From the NCBI GenBank assembly GCA_963580455.1, contig OY756957.1:7383001-7447000 (forward strand): 64,000 bases of DNA. Direction: 5' to 3'. The position numbers and the translations under genes were made by a program. This document shows positions 1-11,038 of the stretch, one piece after another. The notes below the pieces were generated by a model that saw only the letters and a program-made list of their open reading frames with translations, did not search any database and was not told where the DNA came from. Positions within the stretch are counted from its first letter, which is position 1; each line of letters starts with the position of its first letter. This DNA is from Euonymus europaeus. Its lineage: Eukaryota > Streptophyta > Magnoliopsida > Celastrales > Celastraceae.

Positions 1-28
1 CCGAAACCCGATCCGGTGTGCACCCCTA
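1..28. mobile_element. End of a hAT-like element cut by the window edge
   Basis: The first 28 bases end in GTGTGCACCCCTA. Read on the minus strand this is a TAGGGGTGCACACCGG-type terminal sequence, the form seen at the ends of one large group of plant hAT elements. A related terminus (TAGGGAT) bounds the element at 55226-56018. The expected 8-bp target duplication would be bases 29-36; its partner lies outside the window. Only one end is visible, so autonomy and orientation are unknown. Confidence 0.45.
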
Positions 29-99
29 ATGTGAGCCTAGCAGCCTGAGTTTAAACTCATGTCAAATGTTTGTAGATATTCGAATCTACAATTGTTGAA

Positions 100-323
100 A
101 ATTCAAAGAGTCGATATAGGACACATACAATCATGCAAAATGATAAAACTTTTAATTTCAAAAATCCTTGGACACCAATAGGGTACCTGCCAAAGAAGAT
201 CAAACTGCCATATTAGTGATAGAAATTATTTCAAGTAGAGATATAGTATGCAAATATCACAATATGCAAAATGCTACAACACAATAAATAGAAAGGTGTT
301 ATTAGGTTTTTTGGTGAGGCATA
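100..323. repeat. Left half of an old duplicated unit (unit A)
   Basis: This stretch matches 9575-9765 at diverged but colinear level. Shared landmarks are AAAAATCCT.GGACAC near 160, GATAGAAATT.TTTCA near 222, and TAGGTTTT..AGTGAG near 303. The match resumes at 6395-6510, on the far side of the copia element, so unit A was split by that insertion. No coding capacity is recognised in it. Confidence 0.55.
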
Positions 324-512
324 AGTTAAAGAAATAGGTGCGACTGTAATAAGATATATTATTCCTTAACCCTTAAGGGCTTTACAACAAAACCTTATAT
401 ACACAAATGATGAAGCAACCCTAACCATCAGAGAATCACAATTGTACATATGTCAAATACTAAATGTACCAAACAGTGATGTGGCTATCCTAATTAACTA
501 GAGTCTTTAACA
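324..512 (-). repeat. 3' LTR of the 0.3-6.4 kb copia element
   Basis: On the minus strand it begins TGTTAAAGAC after a polypurine tract (GAGGGGGTGGGGGGC, about 521-535) and ends TTCTTTAACT. The two ends form a short imperfect inverted repeat, as LTR ends do. Length is about 189 bp. The last base pair appears mutated from the usual CA. GCATA flanks it at 319-323. Confidence 0.75.
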
Positions 513-536
513 TCCTTAATAGGGCCCCCCACCCCC

Positions 537-2209
537 TCAAACGTGGGGGTGAAGTAGATTGATGAACCACACCAAGTTTGTCACAAAGAAAATTGAATCG
601 AGAATTAGACAAAGAATTTGTGAGGCAATCGACAGTTTGTTCATAAGATGAAATATAACATACTTAGAGTGATTTGGACAACACTTGATCTCTGAAAAAA
701 TGAACATCAATGGAAATGTGTTTGGTTCTGGAGTGGTAGACCGGATTGGCAGCGAGTGCTCCAGCACTGATGTTGGCGCACCAGAAAATAGGTATTCCAG
801 AAATAGGAAAAGCAATTTCCATAAACAAGGATTTAACCCAAAGAAGTTCACAAGCTATGTTGGCTAAAGCTATGTATTCTGACTCAATATTGGATCTAGC
901 AACAATAGATTGTTTCTTATAAGACCAGGAAATGAGAGTGTCGCCAAGGTAAACACAATATCCAGAAACTGGCTTTTGATCCTAAAGAGAGCATGCCCAA
1001 TCAACATCAGAAAAACCAAATAGAGCAAGTCTTTCACATGGTTTATATGAATCCTTATATCTCTTATGCAAGGTACCTTAGAATACGTTTTACTCCTTGC
1101 CAATGCACAGTGGTAAGATTTTGAGAAAATTGACTTAATTTGTTCACAATGAAGGCAATGTTGAGAGTATTCACCAAGTACTGAAGAGCACCCAAGTTAC
1201 TCCTATAAATTGAGGGATTTTTCATAGGCTCTCCATCTATGGATAAAAGATGCTTACCAATAATAGCAAGTGTAATGCATGGCTTGATGTTATTCATTCC
1301 AGTCTTGCATAACAGATCATCTATATATCTACGATGAGTCAAATACATGTCAGTTACATCCCTCTTAACTTCAAAACCAAGAAAGTTGTGAAGAGCACCT
1401 ATGTCTGTGGTGGAAAATAGGCTATTCAACCTATGCACAAACTTTCACAAGAAGGATGGTTGATTTCGAGTCACAATTATATCATCGACATAGATAGGCA
1501 CCATAATCACTACAGAACCATTTTGAAACACAAAGAGTGGCGTATTGCACTTGGCATTCCTAAAACCCCATTCAAGTAGAGTTTACCGCAGTTTTTCATA
1601 CTAGACCCTTAGAGCTTGTTTGAGACTGTAAAGTGCTTTACGCAGCTTGCATACATAGGATGGTTTTCGTGGATCCACAAAGCCTTGAGGATAGTCCATG
1701 TACACTGTTTCATGAAGATGACCATTCAAAAAGGCGTTGTTGACATTGAGTTGTCATACAACCATATTCTTTGAAACTACAATGGTAAGAATAATTTGAA
1801 TAGTGAAATTTTTAATCACTGGATCGAAGGTTTCGGTATAGTTGACTCCGAAGTTTCGGTGAAACCCCTTAGCAACCAAGCGGGCTTTACATCTCTAAAA
1901 ACTTCCATCAGCGTTTAACTTTACCTTATAGACCCACTTATTTCCAAGAACATTGTAGATAGGAGAGTATGGAACTAAATCTCATGTTTTGTTTTGTTGA
2001 AGAGCCTGGAACTCATATGTCATTGTTGTTTTCCACAGTTTCAATTTAAGAGCCTCTTGAGTGGTGGATGGTTCAATAGGAGTGGTGTCTTGGTCTTCCT
2101 TGGTAGCAATGTAGATATGTTAGGGGGATATCTCTTGGGTATGTGAATGCCACATTAACCTCGAGTGCGATGTCGAGTGGTAACTGGTACATTCTCATTG
2201 AGAGGTTCT
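537..2209 (-). pseudogene. Copia reverse transcriptase-RNase H remnant
   Basis: Translation of the minus strand, across stops, gives a copia pol C-terminus. A linker comes first, then the RT start with NKWVYKVK and ARLVAKGF near 1885-1940. The palm motif YVDDIIVT is near 1480-1500, the region FLGFEVKRD near 1370, and RNase H with SGYCVYLGDTLISWS near 930-960. The longest clean piece is 1064-1438. There are several stop codons and frame changes, so this is a decayed copy. It stops just before the polypurine tract, as expected for copia. Confidence 0.85.
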
Positions 2210-2217
2210 GCATCAGA

Positions 2218-5200
2218 CAGTAGCGGATCCAGGATTTTAATTTACCCCGGGCTGAACTGTAAAGGGATGGGGTTCGGGGCAGCGCCCCGAAATTTTTTTT
2301 TGGGTTATGAACTAGCAAGCAGACATACATAAAATGAAACTCATAGATTCCTTAGCATGTAAAAAATAAAATGAAAAAGGTTACAAATTAGTATAAAGCC
2401 TTATATTACCTATATAATATAAGGCAATAAAGCATTACCTTGACTGCCTCCACAATCCTGCAGCTGTTTTCTTGTGCACAATTGGATCAACATCATGCGC
2501 AATAATTACCAACTGAGATTTGTTCTGCATACATATGGATTTCCATTAGAAATGATAGTATGAACAATTAAACAAATGCTCAATCTGCAAGTTAGACTAA
2601 CGATCACAATTCAAATAAAGTTGTTGAAATCAGTAATCACAATAACTCTACACAATAAAAGGCAATAAATTCATAGATCATGTCCTATTTATTTATTGAT
2701 TAAAGCAACATAAAATGACACTTACTAGGAAAATAGGACTCTCCGATCCTTTGAAGAAGCAAAGGCATCTATTATTGAATCTGTATCAACATTTTTTGCT
2801 ATTTCTCTTTCAATGAAGACAACCAATGAATCGTTCAAATACTCACTTTCCATCTTGTTACGAAGATCATTTTTTATGAATTTCATAGAAGAAAATGCAC
2901 GTTCTGTAGTTGCCGTCGAAACGGGAAGAGTCAAAATGAGAGGAATCAACCTGTCGATTAAATTATAAGACTCTGCTTTGTTTGTTTCTACTAACCCACG
3001 ACACAATTCTGAAATTGTTGACATATTCTGAAACTTCTCATGGCAAACCACATCAAGTCGGTAATGATTTAATTGACATTTCAAAAGATATATGTATTGT
3101 CCGCTAAAGTCAGCTGGATAGAACTTCTCGGCAAGTAAAAGAATGCGATCGGGATCAAAAGCTTTGAAGTTGTCTCTAGGATCTAAAGCAGAGCTGAGCA
3201 TAAGCAATTCCATTGACTCTTCATTGAATCTAGTACGTAACTCATCCAATATATAATCAATTGCAGCTTTAAGGATGTCAATACAGTAGTGATGCTCAAA
3301 TGTAATATCATCATTCTGTTGGCAATAACGTCCTGTAGTTCTTTGTATTGAGTGCTTATATCAGGTACGTCGATATCGAGCTTCAAGCAAATTGATTTCA
3401 CATGCCCAAGAAGATGATCAAAACCTTCTTCCCGCATTGTTCGAAGTAGTTCTTTTGTCGTCGAGACCAAATTCAAGGCATTCAAAATATCCAAAGATTT
3501 CTGCTGCAAAGTTCGACAAAGCATATCTGAAATCCCCATAATCCTGTGCATAAGATGCAATATGAACATAAAATCAAAGGACTTCATCGCCATTAAACAA
3601 CCAGCAGCTTCCGCACAAATTTTATTTGTAGCTCCATCTTTAACCAAAGATCGAAGCACAATAATAGTTGCACCATACATATCTATCAAACTACAAATGG
3701 AGTCAAAATGTGAGCTCCAACGAGTAGTACCAGCTCTATACAAAGTACCAATCTGATTAGCCCCTTTATCGGTCTCACGCTCACCGCTAGCTATGTCACA
3801 CTCAATCTCAATAGCTTGGGTAGATTGTAACTCGGTATGCCTCTTAGGAGAAACACTAACAAGATTGACAATACAAGTCAATTTTGAAAAGAATAGCCAA
3901 ACAGATATCTCTTTCTCGGCAGCTGCAACTAAAACAAGTTGTAAATGATGAGCAAAACAATGAACATAGTATGCATACTCACAGTCACTGTGAAATAAAG
4001 CTTGTAATCCATTCCATGCACCACGCATGTTGCTAGCACCATCATATCCCTGACCACGTAAATCAGAGATGTGTAAATTGTGTCGAGTGAGAACTTGCGA
4101 TATTTGATTTTTTAGAGTCAAAGCACAAGTATCTTCAACATGCACAATCTCAAAAAATCGTTCTTGCAAGTATCCATGAATATCCACAAATCTCAAAACG
4201 ATCGCCATTTGTTCTCTATTCGATGCATCCTTTGCTTCATCAACCAAAATACAAAACCTTGCATTCCCAATTTCTTCCCGAATTTTGTTTCTCACTTTTG
4301 TGGCAAAGACATGCAAGATATCTTTTTGGATCGAGTGAGATGTATATTTTGCATTTCGCGGAGCTTTACCTAAGACAGAATCACCAATCTCAACATTCAA
4401 TTTTCCCATCAAACTAATCAACTCAATTAGATTACCACGGTTCTTTGACGTGGAAGATTCATCATGACCTCTCAAAGCGCATCCTTGTAAAGTAAGCCAC
4501 CGAACACTATCAATGGTAGTCTTAAGACACAATCGATTTTTCTTAACATTTTCCGGACTTTGAACATTCAAGACTTTATCGATATGCCGAGATATATTCT
4601 TCAACGCCTCAACATTTCTTACAGCATTATTGTGTGGGGAAGTAGGACCTCCCATATGTGCTAAGAATACACATTTGACGCCATTATTCACTCTCTTCCA
4701 ACTAGTGAAGCCATCAACTGTAAAAGCAGAATGTAGAGGTGCACGATCCTGAAAAACAAAGCACGGAAAGCAAAATGCTGCATCCTTTGAAATAGAGTAC
4801 TCTAACCATGGGAATTTTTTGAACCAACTTTGTTGAAATCGTCAATTTTGACCTCCAGTTTTAGTCCTTGGATACTCGGCTAAGACACGTTGATTTGGTC
4901 CCCATTTGATATAAGCACGTCTAACTTCATCTTGATTATAAACAAGATGATTCCATATTGGAATACGTAGTGCAGGATCTCGTTCAAGAACGTTCTCATC
5001 AAATGCAATCCTTGGAACCTTGGCTTGGGATATAGGTTCTGTAGTAATCATAGGTATATCGACACTTGTTGATGTTTCTTCTCCACGTTTCTTGTTAAAA
5101 AATGAGTTAATAGTTTTCGCTTTTTTCCGTCCTTGATTTTCCATCCTAAATGCAGTTGACAAATCAATATCAAAGAAAATTCTAGTAAAATTCAACACAT

Positions 5201-5901
5201 CATATAAGTAACAGTCTACAATTCAAAATGATTTTTAACAGAATATGATGTTAACATACACTGATACACATACATATTACAAATTTTGTCATGAACTCAT
5301 GATTGGTCATTAATCTGTAATCACCAAAATACAAAATTCAATTATTGTTCTCTCTCTCCCCCTCTATCTACCTCTATCATCATCTCAAGACTCAAAATGA
5401 CTTACAATTCCAGAGTCGGGTTTAAACAAATCAACATCTATTCATCTAAAAATGACTTACAAATTACAATTCCAGTCTCCAGAGTCTCAAATGAATGAAT
5501 CATGAATGATACCAGTAACATTAACAGGCAGCCTAATAAGTATTAAAATTCAAACACTAACCTTGTCGAGCAGAGTTGCAGACGGAGCAGTTGGGCAGAG
5601 TTGCAGACGGTCAGACGGAGTCAACGATGGAAGCAGTCGAGCAGAGTTGCTGGTGGAGCAGTCTAGCAAAGTTGTTGGCGGAGTCGACGATGGAAACAGG
5701 CGGGCGGATCAGCGGATGGATGAGGGACTCGGACGCTGACGACTAACCTAATTATTGATTGCCAATTGATAGATACAATACAATATAATGGGCTGGGGCT
5801 GCTGGGATGTGGGCTGCTGGGCTGTGGGCTGTGGAGAAGTATATTTGGTAAAAAAAAAAAAAATTCACCCGGGCTGAAGCCCACCAATACATCCGCCCCT
5901 G
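2218..5901 (-). mobile_element. hAT transposon with exact 8-bp target duplication
   Basis: The element is bounded by the identical 8-mers GCATCAGA at 2210-2217 and 5902-5909. Its ends are inverted: CAGTAGCGGATCCAGG at the left and, read on the minus strand from the right, CAGGGGCGGATG. Subterminal CCCGGGCTGAA also occurs in inverted form near both ends (2247 and 5868). It is 3684 bp long. It encodes a hAT transposase on the minus strand (2725-5144). The region 5570-5720 is GC-rich and contains short imperfect repeats around CAGAGTTGC. It is inserted in the copia element. Confidence 0.93.
2725..5144 (-). pseudogene. hAT transposase, TTF zinc finger/DUF4371/dimerisation type, disrupted
   Basis: This is a plant hAT transposase of the class resembling zinc-finger MYM-type 1. 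The preferred start is the ATG at 5144, which gives a basic N-terminus (MENQGRKKAK). A TTF-type finger region lies at about 4720-4840, with FPWLEYS and CFPCF visible. The DUF4371-like core follows over 3340-4690 and includes CILVDEAKDASNREQ and GQGYDGASNMRG. The C-terminal hAT dimerisation domain is at 2760-2960 (TATTERAFSSMKFIKNDLR). Two lesions are visible: an in-frame TGA at 4842-4844 just before the finger, and a frame change near 3320-3345. The rest is intact, so decay is recent or mild. The protein is probably not made in full length. Confidence 0.85.
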
Positions 5902-6354
5902 GCATCAGATGAGTGATCTACAGCAGTAGTGGCAGGTACCATAGGAGGTTCTAGAGAGTCGGGTGCCACTGATGAACTGTGGGGAAATGCCAAGTTGTTG
6001 GGAACTTGCAACTTCACTATTCAGTTTTCATAGTCTGGATTTGGGAGTGTGGTATATAGCCTCATACTCGACAATAACGGGGGTGGTGATGTATTCAGAT
6101 AGGCAAACCTTGATGCCCATAATAAAACCTTATAATATGTCGCCTTTGATGAGAAGAAGGATTATGCTCTCCCGAAGCATATAATTCTCGTGATTGAGTT
6201 TCATAGAACAAGGGTTTCCTAAAGTAGAACCAAATGAAGGCTTTCCTTAGGATGAATTACTGAGGGTATCAGTACTCACAAGCACAATAGGTGTCCTGGG
6301 CAGCGTGTGATCGCTGGTGAGATTGGAGGTTGTGGTATTGTTGGCGGCGACCAT
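5902..6354 (-). pseudogene. Copia gag N-terminus and linker remnant
   Basis: An ATG at 6352-6354 (minus) opens a reading frame beginning MVAANNTTTSNLTSDH and running about 35 codons to a stop. Further decayed gag-like codons continue to about 6060. The 5910-5960 part reads as the integrase-RT linker (APDSLEPPMVPATT). Everything normally between them (capsid end, zinc knuckle, protease, integrase) is absent, so a large internal deletion joined gag to the linker. Confidence 0.6.
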
Positions 6355-6389
6355 GATGTGGCTACCCTAATTAACCAAAGTCTTTAACA
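6355..6389 (-). repeat. 35-bp stub of the 5' LTR
   Basis: The 35 bases match the first 35 bases of the 3' LTR (minus-strand start TGTTAAAGAC) with four differences. The rest of the LTR, the primer binding site and the leader are gone; the gag ATG follows at once. GCATA flanks it outside at 6390-6394. Confidence 0.75.
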
Positions 6390-6394
6390 GCATA

Positions 6395-6510
6395 TGCCAA
6401 AGAAAGTTATGTTATATGATTGGTTGAGCGAGGGAATTCGCCTGAAATTATGGCTCCATTTAGTGAGTTGACATGCAAGCATTGTGGGCCATGTCACTTT
6501 TAATAGTATC
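6395..6510. repeat. Right half of duplicated unit A
   Basis: It resumes the match to 9865-9965 after the copia insertion. Shared blocks are CCTGA.ATTAT.GCTCCAT near 6440 and CATGTCA.TTTTA near 6492. Together with 100-323 it forms one unit. Confidence 0.55.
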
Positions 6511-7580
6511 TAAAATCCAAGCCAAACTCTCAATGGAAAGCAAAACGTTTTTCAATGGGAGGGAAGTTAGCTCTGATTAAATTAACTCTCGAAAGCATTA
6601 TTTTATATTACTTATCTTTGTTCAAGATAATAAAGAGTGTGGATAAAGAAATTGAGAAGCTCCATACATGTTTTCTTTGGGGAGATTCAGATTCGCAAAA
6701 AAGAATTCATAATATTGGTCAGGAACAAGTGATAAAAGCTAAGCAAAAATGTGGTACATGCATTAACTCTTTCTGATTGAAAAAAAGTCGCTTATTTTTA
6801 ACTGGCTCGAAAGTTTTAGCAATTCCCATGAAAGATTCTAAGATTGTATGAAAGACTCTACTACAAGAGGAATCCAGTCTACTTGAATCGTTAACTCAAT
6901 CTCAGAATTCCACTAATATGTTTAATTTATGGAAGAAAATTCAAACGCTGTTAGATCCTTGAAATGGTGGTGTCGAGAAGGCTATCAAAGTTAGCCTTAC
7001 GCATAGTGTGGGAGATGGTAAAAGTACCCGATTTTGGGAGATCTCTGGGTAATAGACAAACTGCTAAGTGAGTACTTCCTGAGATTTTATAGTATTTCAA
7101 ATCTTAGAATCACTCAATCAAAGATTTTGGACTTTGGGATGGTATGAAATGGAGTTGGGTCTTATCTAGACAAAGAATTCTTTTTCCTATGGGAGGAAGG
7201 TGAGAATAACATATTGTTGAATATCATAGGAATCACGATGATTTGACCTTCAAAAAGTGATAAAATCATATGGGGACACATGGTTGATGGTAATTTCTTA
7301 GTGAAATCACTCACTTCTATGGTGAATTCTCAAGATACGACTGTATTAGAGGTAGCTTCTACCCGTGTGTGGAAAAGGATGGGCATTCCCAAAAGTAGAA
7401 TTGTTCATGTGGACGGTGTTGTGTGGCAAAATTAGCACACATGATAGATTGTGTAAAATAGGAGTCATTGATGATCATAACGCTAATTGTCCTTTTGTCA
7501 AAAATATTAGGAATCGATTTATCACCTACTTGTTCTTTGTGAGGGCTCACAAACAATATGTTATTGAATCATGAAATGGT
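6497..7580 (+). mobile_element. 5'-truncated L1-like LINE, decayed
   Basis: Plus-strand codons at 6555-6740 read as the thumb end of a plant LINE reverse transcriptase: GGKLALIKLTLESIILYYLS followed by IEKLHTCFLWGD. At 7365-7500 the zinc-binding RT-associated domain appears (FPKVELFMWTVLCGKISTHD, then RLCKIGVIDD). The middle has many stops and frame changes. Endonuclease and RT palm are missing, as in a 5'-truncated insertion. No poly(A) tail or target duplication could be fixed. Confidence 0.75.
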
Positions 7581-7649
7581 GGGGAACAAGCTAGTGCATT
7601 CCTAGCTTGTTTATAAAATTGTTTGAGGAGTGGGTGACCTATGAAGTTG

Positions 7650-8690
7650 GCAATTTGTGAGGAATTTATCCACAAATTAAAGCTACACAATATTTGTACT
7701 TTCAAAGAGTGATCAACCTATGGATGAAGTTTGTATTCCCATTGATACAGTAAAAGTTTTTATGTGGTTTTTTTCACCTCTTTGAGGGTTTTTCATGTTA
7801 AAGTTCTCTGATATTTGTTTTCCATTGTTTTGTGTACCTATCTCAACAAAGTGGTATCAAAGCAAAATTAAGAACACAACAATGGAAGAGAGCACAAACA
7901 ATATTATCAAATTGACAACACATAATTATGCCATTTGGAAGCCAAAGATGACGGACTTGCTGTATATGAATGATTTGTAGAAGCCTATCAAAAGACTGAC
8001 ATAGAAACTGACAAGCACAACATATGGCAAGAGTGATGCTAAAGCTACTATATCAATCATTTCAAAAGATGATGATTGGGAGGTCCGAAATCAAATTTTC
8101 ATTACTTAAATCAAGCAGTGGATTGACAATTCATATTTTTGCTAATGAACAAAATTCTTACATTCTTTTGCAAAAAATTGGAGAAAATGTATGTTAAAAC
8201 AACCGCACAAAATAAAACAACTTTGATGTGATAACTTATAAATTTTAAGTACAAGAATAGGACCAGTATTTCAGAGCACAAGAGCAAATTTCAAGATTTT
8301 GTTGATCAACTCAATTCCATGCATATGACCATAGAAAACCAGTTGCAAGCACTGCTAATGCTGAGCTCTTTATCACGGAGTTAGGACACATTAGCTATGT
8401 TAGATAGTAACTCTACTCCGAATTGGAAGCTTACCTTAAAATGAAGAATTGCAATGAAAATGTGAGGGAAATTCTCCCGATTCTAGTGGTGAAGGAATGG
8501 TACCAAAACTAATGATGTCCAACCAGCTATCTGCTCAGTATCAAAACCAATTCCAAAGTAGGACCAACCAGAACCACAACTCAGAAGATCTATTCAAGAG
8601 TAGCAACCAAGTCACAAATATCTTATTCATGAATATGTAATACTTAATGATGGGGGATAACCGAAAAGCTATGATGAATATGAGTGACAA
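7650..8690 (+). mobile_element. Copia LTR end plus gag fragment
   Basis: A methionine-tRNA-type primer binding site (TGGTATCAAAGC) begins at 7852, just after a sequence ending CTCAACA that fits an LTR 3' end. The gag ATG is at 7882 and opens MEESTNNIIKLTTHNYAIWK, the usual start of a UBN2-type copia gag. Later pieces include EHKSKFQDFVDQLNSM near 8275-8325. Stops interrupt it throughout. Nothing of pol follows before 8690. The LTR start is not defined. Confidence 0.65.
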
Positions 8691-9574
8691 GTGATATCTA
8701 ATTGTTTTAAACATGTTCATAGATATTTGTTAGAAACCTTATTTTGAAGAGTTGAGAATATGAGTGATGAGTAATCTCTAGTATAAATATCTTGAATTAG
8801 TTCCTGATCACATAATTGTTAATTGGGCAATAACAATTTGAAATATCAACATACTATTTGTTTCCTATGAAAATAGGATTTTGAGTCTCATGCAATTTAA
8901 AATGTGATATTAGAAAAAACAATATGGAAGATTTATTGTTGAATAAATGCTTCGAACATGACTTACAAAATAATGAATCACATGAAGTTTTATTTATTTA
9001 TCAATAATTTACTATTTATTTATGATTGTGTAAATAATTCATAGACTAAAGAGACTATAGAATGGAGGTGTTTGTCGCCCCTTTTTTTGAAGTTTTAGGT
9101 GGACTAAAGTTAGGCTCGCCATTGTTTTGCTATTGTACTCTAACTATAGGTAGGGGTAGGTCATTTTGTTTTAAGTTTTGGCAAAGAACAGAATACCTAC
9201 TTAAGTTGGAATTCAATAGAGATTGACCATGTTGATTGGAGTCTCTTTCCAACGTGCATTATTCATTTGTTTTAGAGGATGCATTAAAGGAATTGTTCAT
9301 ATGCTTGTTGTAACTCGTTTATTTTGCTATCGAAGCCTCATATTCTCTGCTTTCAGAGTTTCTAGAAGATTAATAGTTTGTCAAAATCTTCTCACATGAC
9401 AACCACTTGGGCTACCATTTCAGTCATGGCATTGGTTTTTTAGGTATGGTGTTTAAAAGTGTCTGAGGTTTTTTTCCCTTCTGGTAAAAAACTATAGAGG
9501 TTCCACGGTAGTTACCAAATTACAGATGTCTAAACCTACAATCATTGAATAGGAAATGAGGCAATGTGAGCCAT
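8691..9574. other. Intergenic, nothing recognised
   Basis: AT-rich sequence with no reading frame, RNA gene or repeat boundary that I can support. Confidence 0.4.
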
Positions 9575-9990
9575 TCACAGTTCCACAAAATGAGGAGTCA
9601 AAAATCCTAGGACACAGATAGAGTGTCTCCTAAAGAATCCCTGATAGTCAAGTTGGCGATCGAAATTGTTTCAGGTAAATCTAGAGTATGCTTATAGTGG
9701 ATTAAGCAAAATGCTCGAAGAGGATTAATTGAAAGCTGGTAGTAGGTTTTCCAGTGAGACTAATTGTGGTTAGAAATATATGATGGAAGTTTCATCATTC
9801 CCTTCATGGAGAGGAGATGAGAGATTTAATACTAAGGCTTTAGGACGGTTGAGAATGTGACGTATGCTACATAAAGAAAAGTAACATAGCAGTTATATGA
9901 AAAAGTGTTTGCCTGAGATTATAGCTCCATGTCAGTGAGTGGAGATGTATCATTTGTAGATCGTGTCATTTTAGGCAAGTAAGGGCTCAA
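9575..9990. repeat. Duplicated unit B, uninterrupted
   Basis: This is the unbroken counterpart of unit A (100-323 plus 6395-6510). It starts about 530 bp beyond the 3' end of the first MADS gene. The central part, about 9765-9860, has no partner in A, or only a very diverged one. No protein match is recognised. It may be a relic of an earlier tandem duplication of the MADS locus; this is inference only. Confidence 0.5.
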
Positions 9991-10522
9991 ATATGATATT
10001 TAATTGATTAATAGTCAAGTCGTCGTTGGCTTATGAGGGTTATAAGCTTGAGGAAGACGAGGATAGGTGATAAGATGAGAAGGCGGGAGACAACTCTATG
10101 CATATGCATGTGTATGAACAGTAACAGTAAGTCCAAATAGAGCATTCATTCCTAACGAGGATAAATGGGCCTTGAGGAGTCTTGGTCAACCGGGATTTTT
10201 GTGAGCTTGGGATTAACGATCATGGAATTGGACAGTGTATGATGATCCCGACGAGTAACGACTCATTTGGGCTCTTGGGATTTGTGTTAATTGATATTGT
10301 TTAGGTCAAGCAAATTTTCGGCCATTATCTTTAAATGATAAATTTGTATAATGTTATTTTCGATCACTAAAAAAAATAGTATCATAGCAACAATTAATCC
10401 ATAAAAGAATAATTTTTTCCAATATGGAAAGAGAAATGCATAGGCTTTTTAGATCCTATATGACTTGAAAATAACACGACACTGAAGCATAAAAGCTTTT
10501 TTGTGAACAGTAGTTGCACTAA
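9991..10522. other. 3' flank of the first MADS gene
   Basis: No gene seen. It presumably holds the 3' UTR of the minus-strand MADS gene that ends at 10523. I see no clear poly(A) signal that I would defend. Confidence 0.35.
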
Positions 10523-11038
10523 TCATGGAGATGTAGGATGATCCGCATCTTTGTTATGGTACTTGAGAAGAACTTCGTCGACTTGACTTAGATTTTGCTC
10601 GACGAGCGATCGAAGGGCAGCAAGGTCCACTCGGTTTACATTTGAGGGAATTCCTCTGGCCTTCATAGATTTGGACATGAGACTGGCTATTTCGTGCTCC
10701 CTGTTAGTTTTATGTTGTTTTGTCCGCAGCTGGCTTCTTGTCTTTTCAATCCTCTGATTGAGAAAGTCTATATGATCCATCTTATTCTTACTTTTTTCGA
10801 ATTCCGACAAATTTTGAAACCGCGACAACACGCCTTGGGTGCGATCAGCGGAGGGAAAAACCTCTGGCTGGTTGTAATCAGGACTATAAATAATCGCGCA
10901 GGCATCAATGCCGCAGAGAGCGATCAACTGATCTACTTTCTTTGTTAACCCTTTCTTCCTCCTCCTGAAGGTGGCCTTTCGCACCACATCATTAGCAATA
11001 TAGGTCAGACTGACCTTCCTTCTAGGCAGTCTAGCCAT
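10523..11038 (-). CDS. Type I (M-gamma) MADS-box protein, AGL80-like
   Basis: An intronless 171-residue protein. Residues 1-60 are a MADS domain: MARLPRRKVSLTYIAND, then KATFRRRKKGLTKKV, then LIALCGIDACAIIYSP. The intronless form, the lack of a K-box and the short Trp-less FPS segment followed by a coiled, charged C-terminus fit the M-gamma subgroup, to which Arabidopsis AGL80 belongs. Family knowledge: these are nuclear transcription factors, often expressed in the central cell or endosperm, that pair with M-alpha partners. The frame is complete with no lesions. A TATA-like box lies about 90 bp upstream. Two paralogues in the same orientation lie at 24.1 and 26.6 kb, but this copy is clearly more diverged from them than they are from each other. 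Confidence 0.9.
   Translation of the reverse strand: MARLPRRKVSLTYIANDVVRKATFRRRKKGLTKKVDQLIALCGIDACAIIYSPDYNQPEVFPSADRTQGVLSRFQNLSEFEKSKNKMDHIDFLNQRIEKTRSQLRTKQHKTNREHEIASLMSKSMKARGIPSNVNRVDLAALRSLVEQNLSQVDEVLLKYHNKDADHPTSP

Larger units (their letters stand above)
324..6389 (-). mobile_element. Ty1/copia LTR retrotransposon, internally deleted, with nested hAT
   Basis: The element reads on the minus strand. The 5-bp direct repeat GCATA lies at 319-323 and again at 6390-6394, directly outside the two ends. The 3' LTR is 324-512. The 5' LTR is reduced to 6355-6389. Inside are the first part of gag, then a linker, reverse transcriptase and RNase H. Protease and integrase are missing. A complete hAT element (2218-5901) with its own target duplication lies between the gag remnant and the RT, so this copia insertion is older than the hAT insertion. 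The element is not mobile by itself. Confidence 0.85.

Noticed and set aside
4140..4417. Plus-strand frames opposite the hAT transposase
   Set aside because: Antisense shadows of a well-supported transposase.
5506..5905. Frames near the end of the hAT element
   Set aside because: Low-complexity GC-rich repeats between the transposase start and the element terminus, with no family match.
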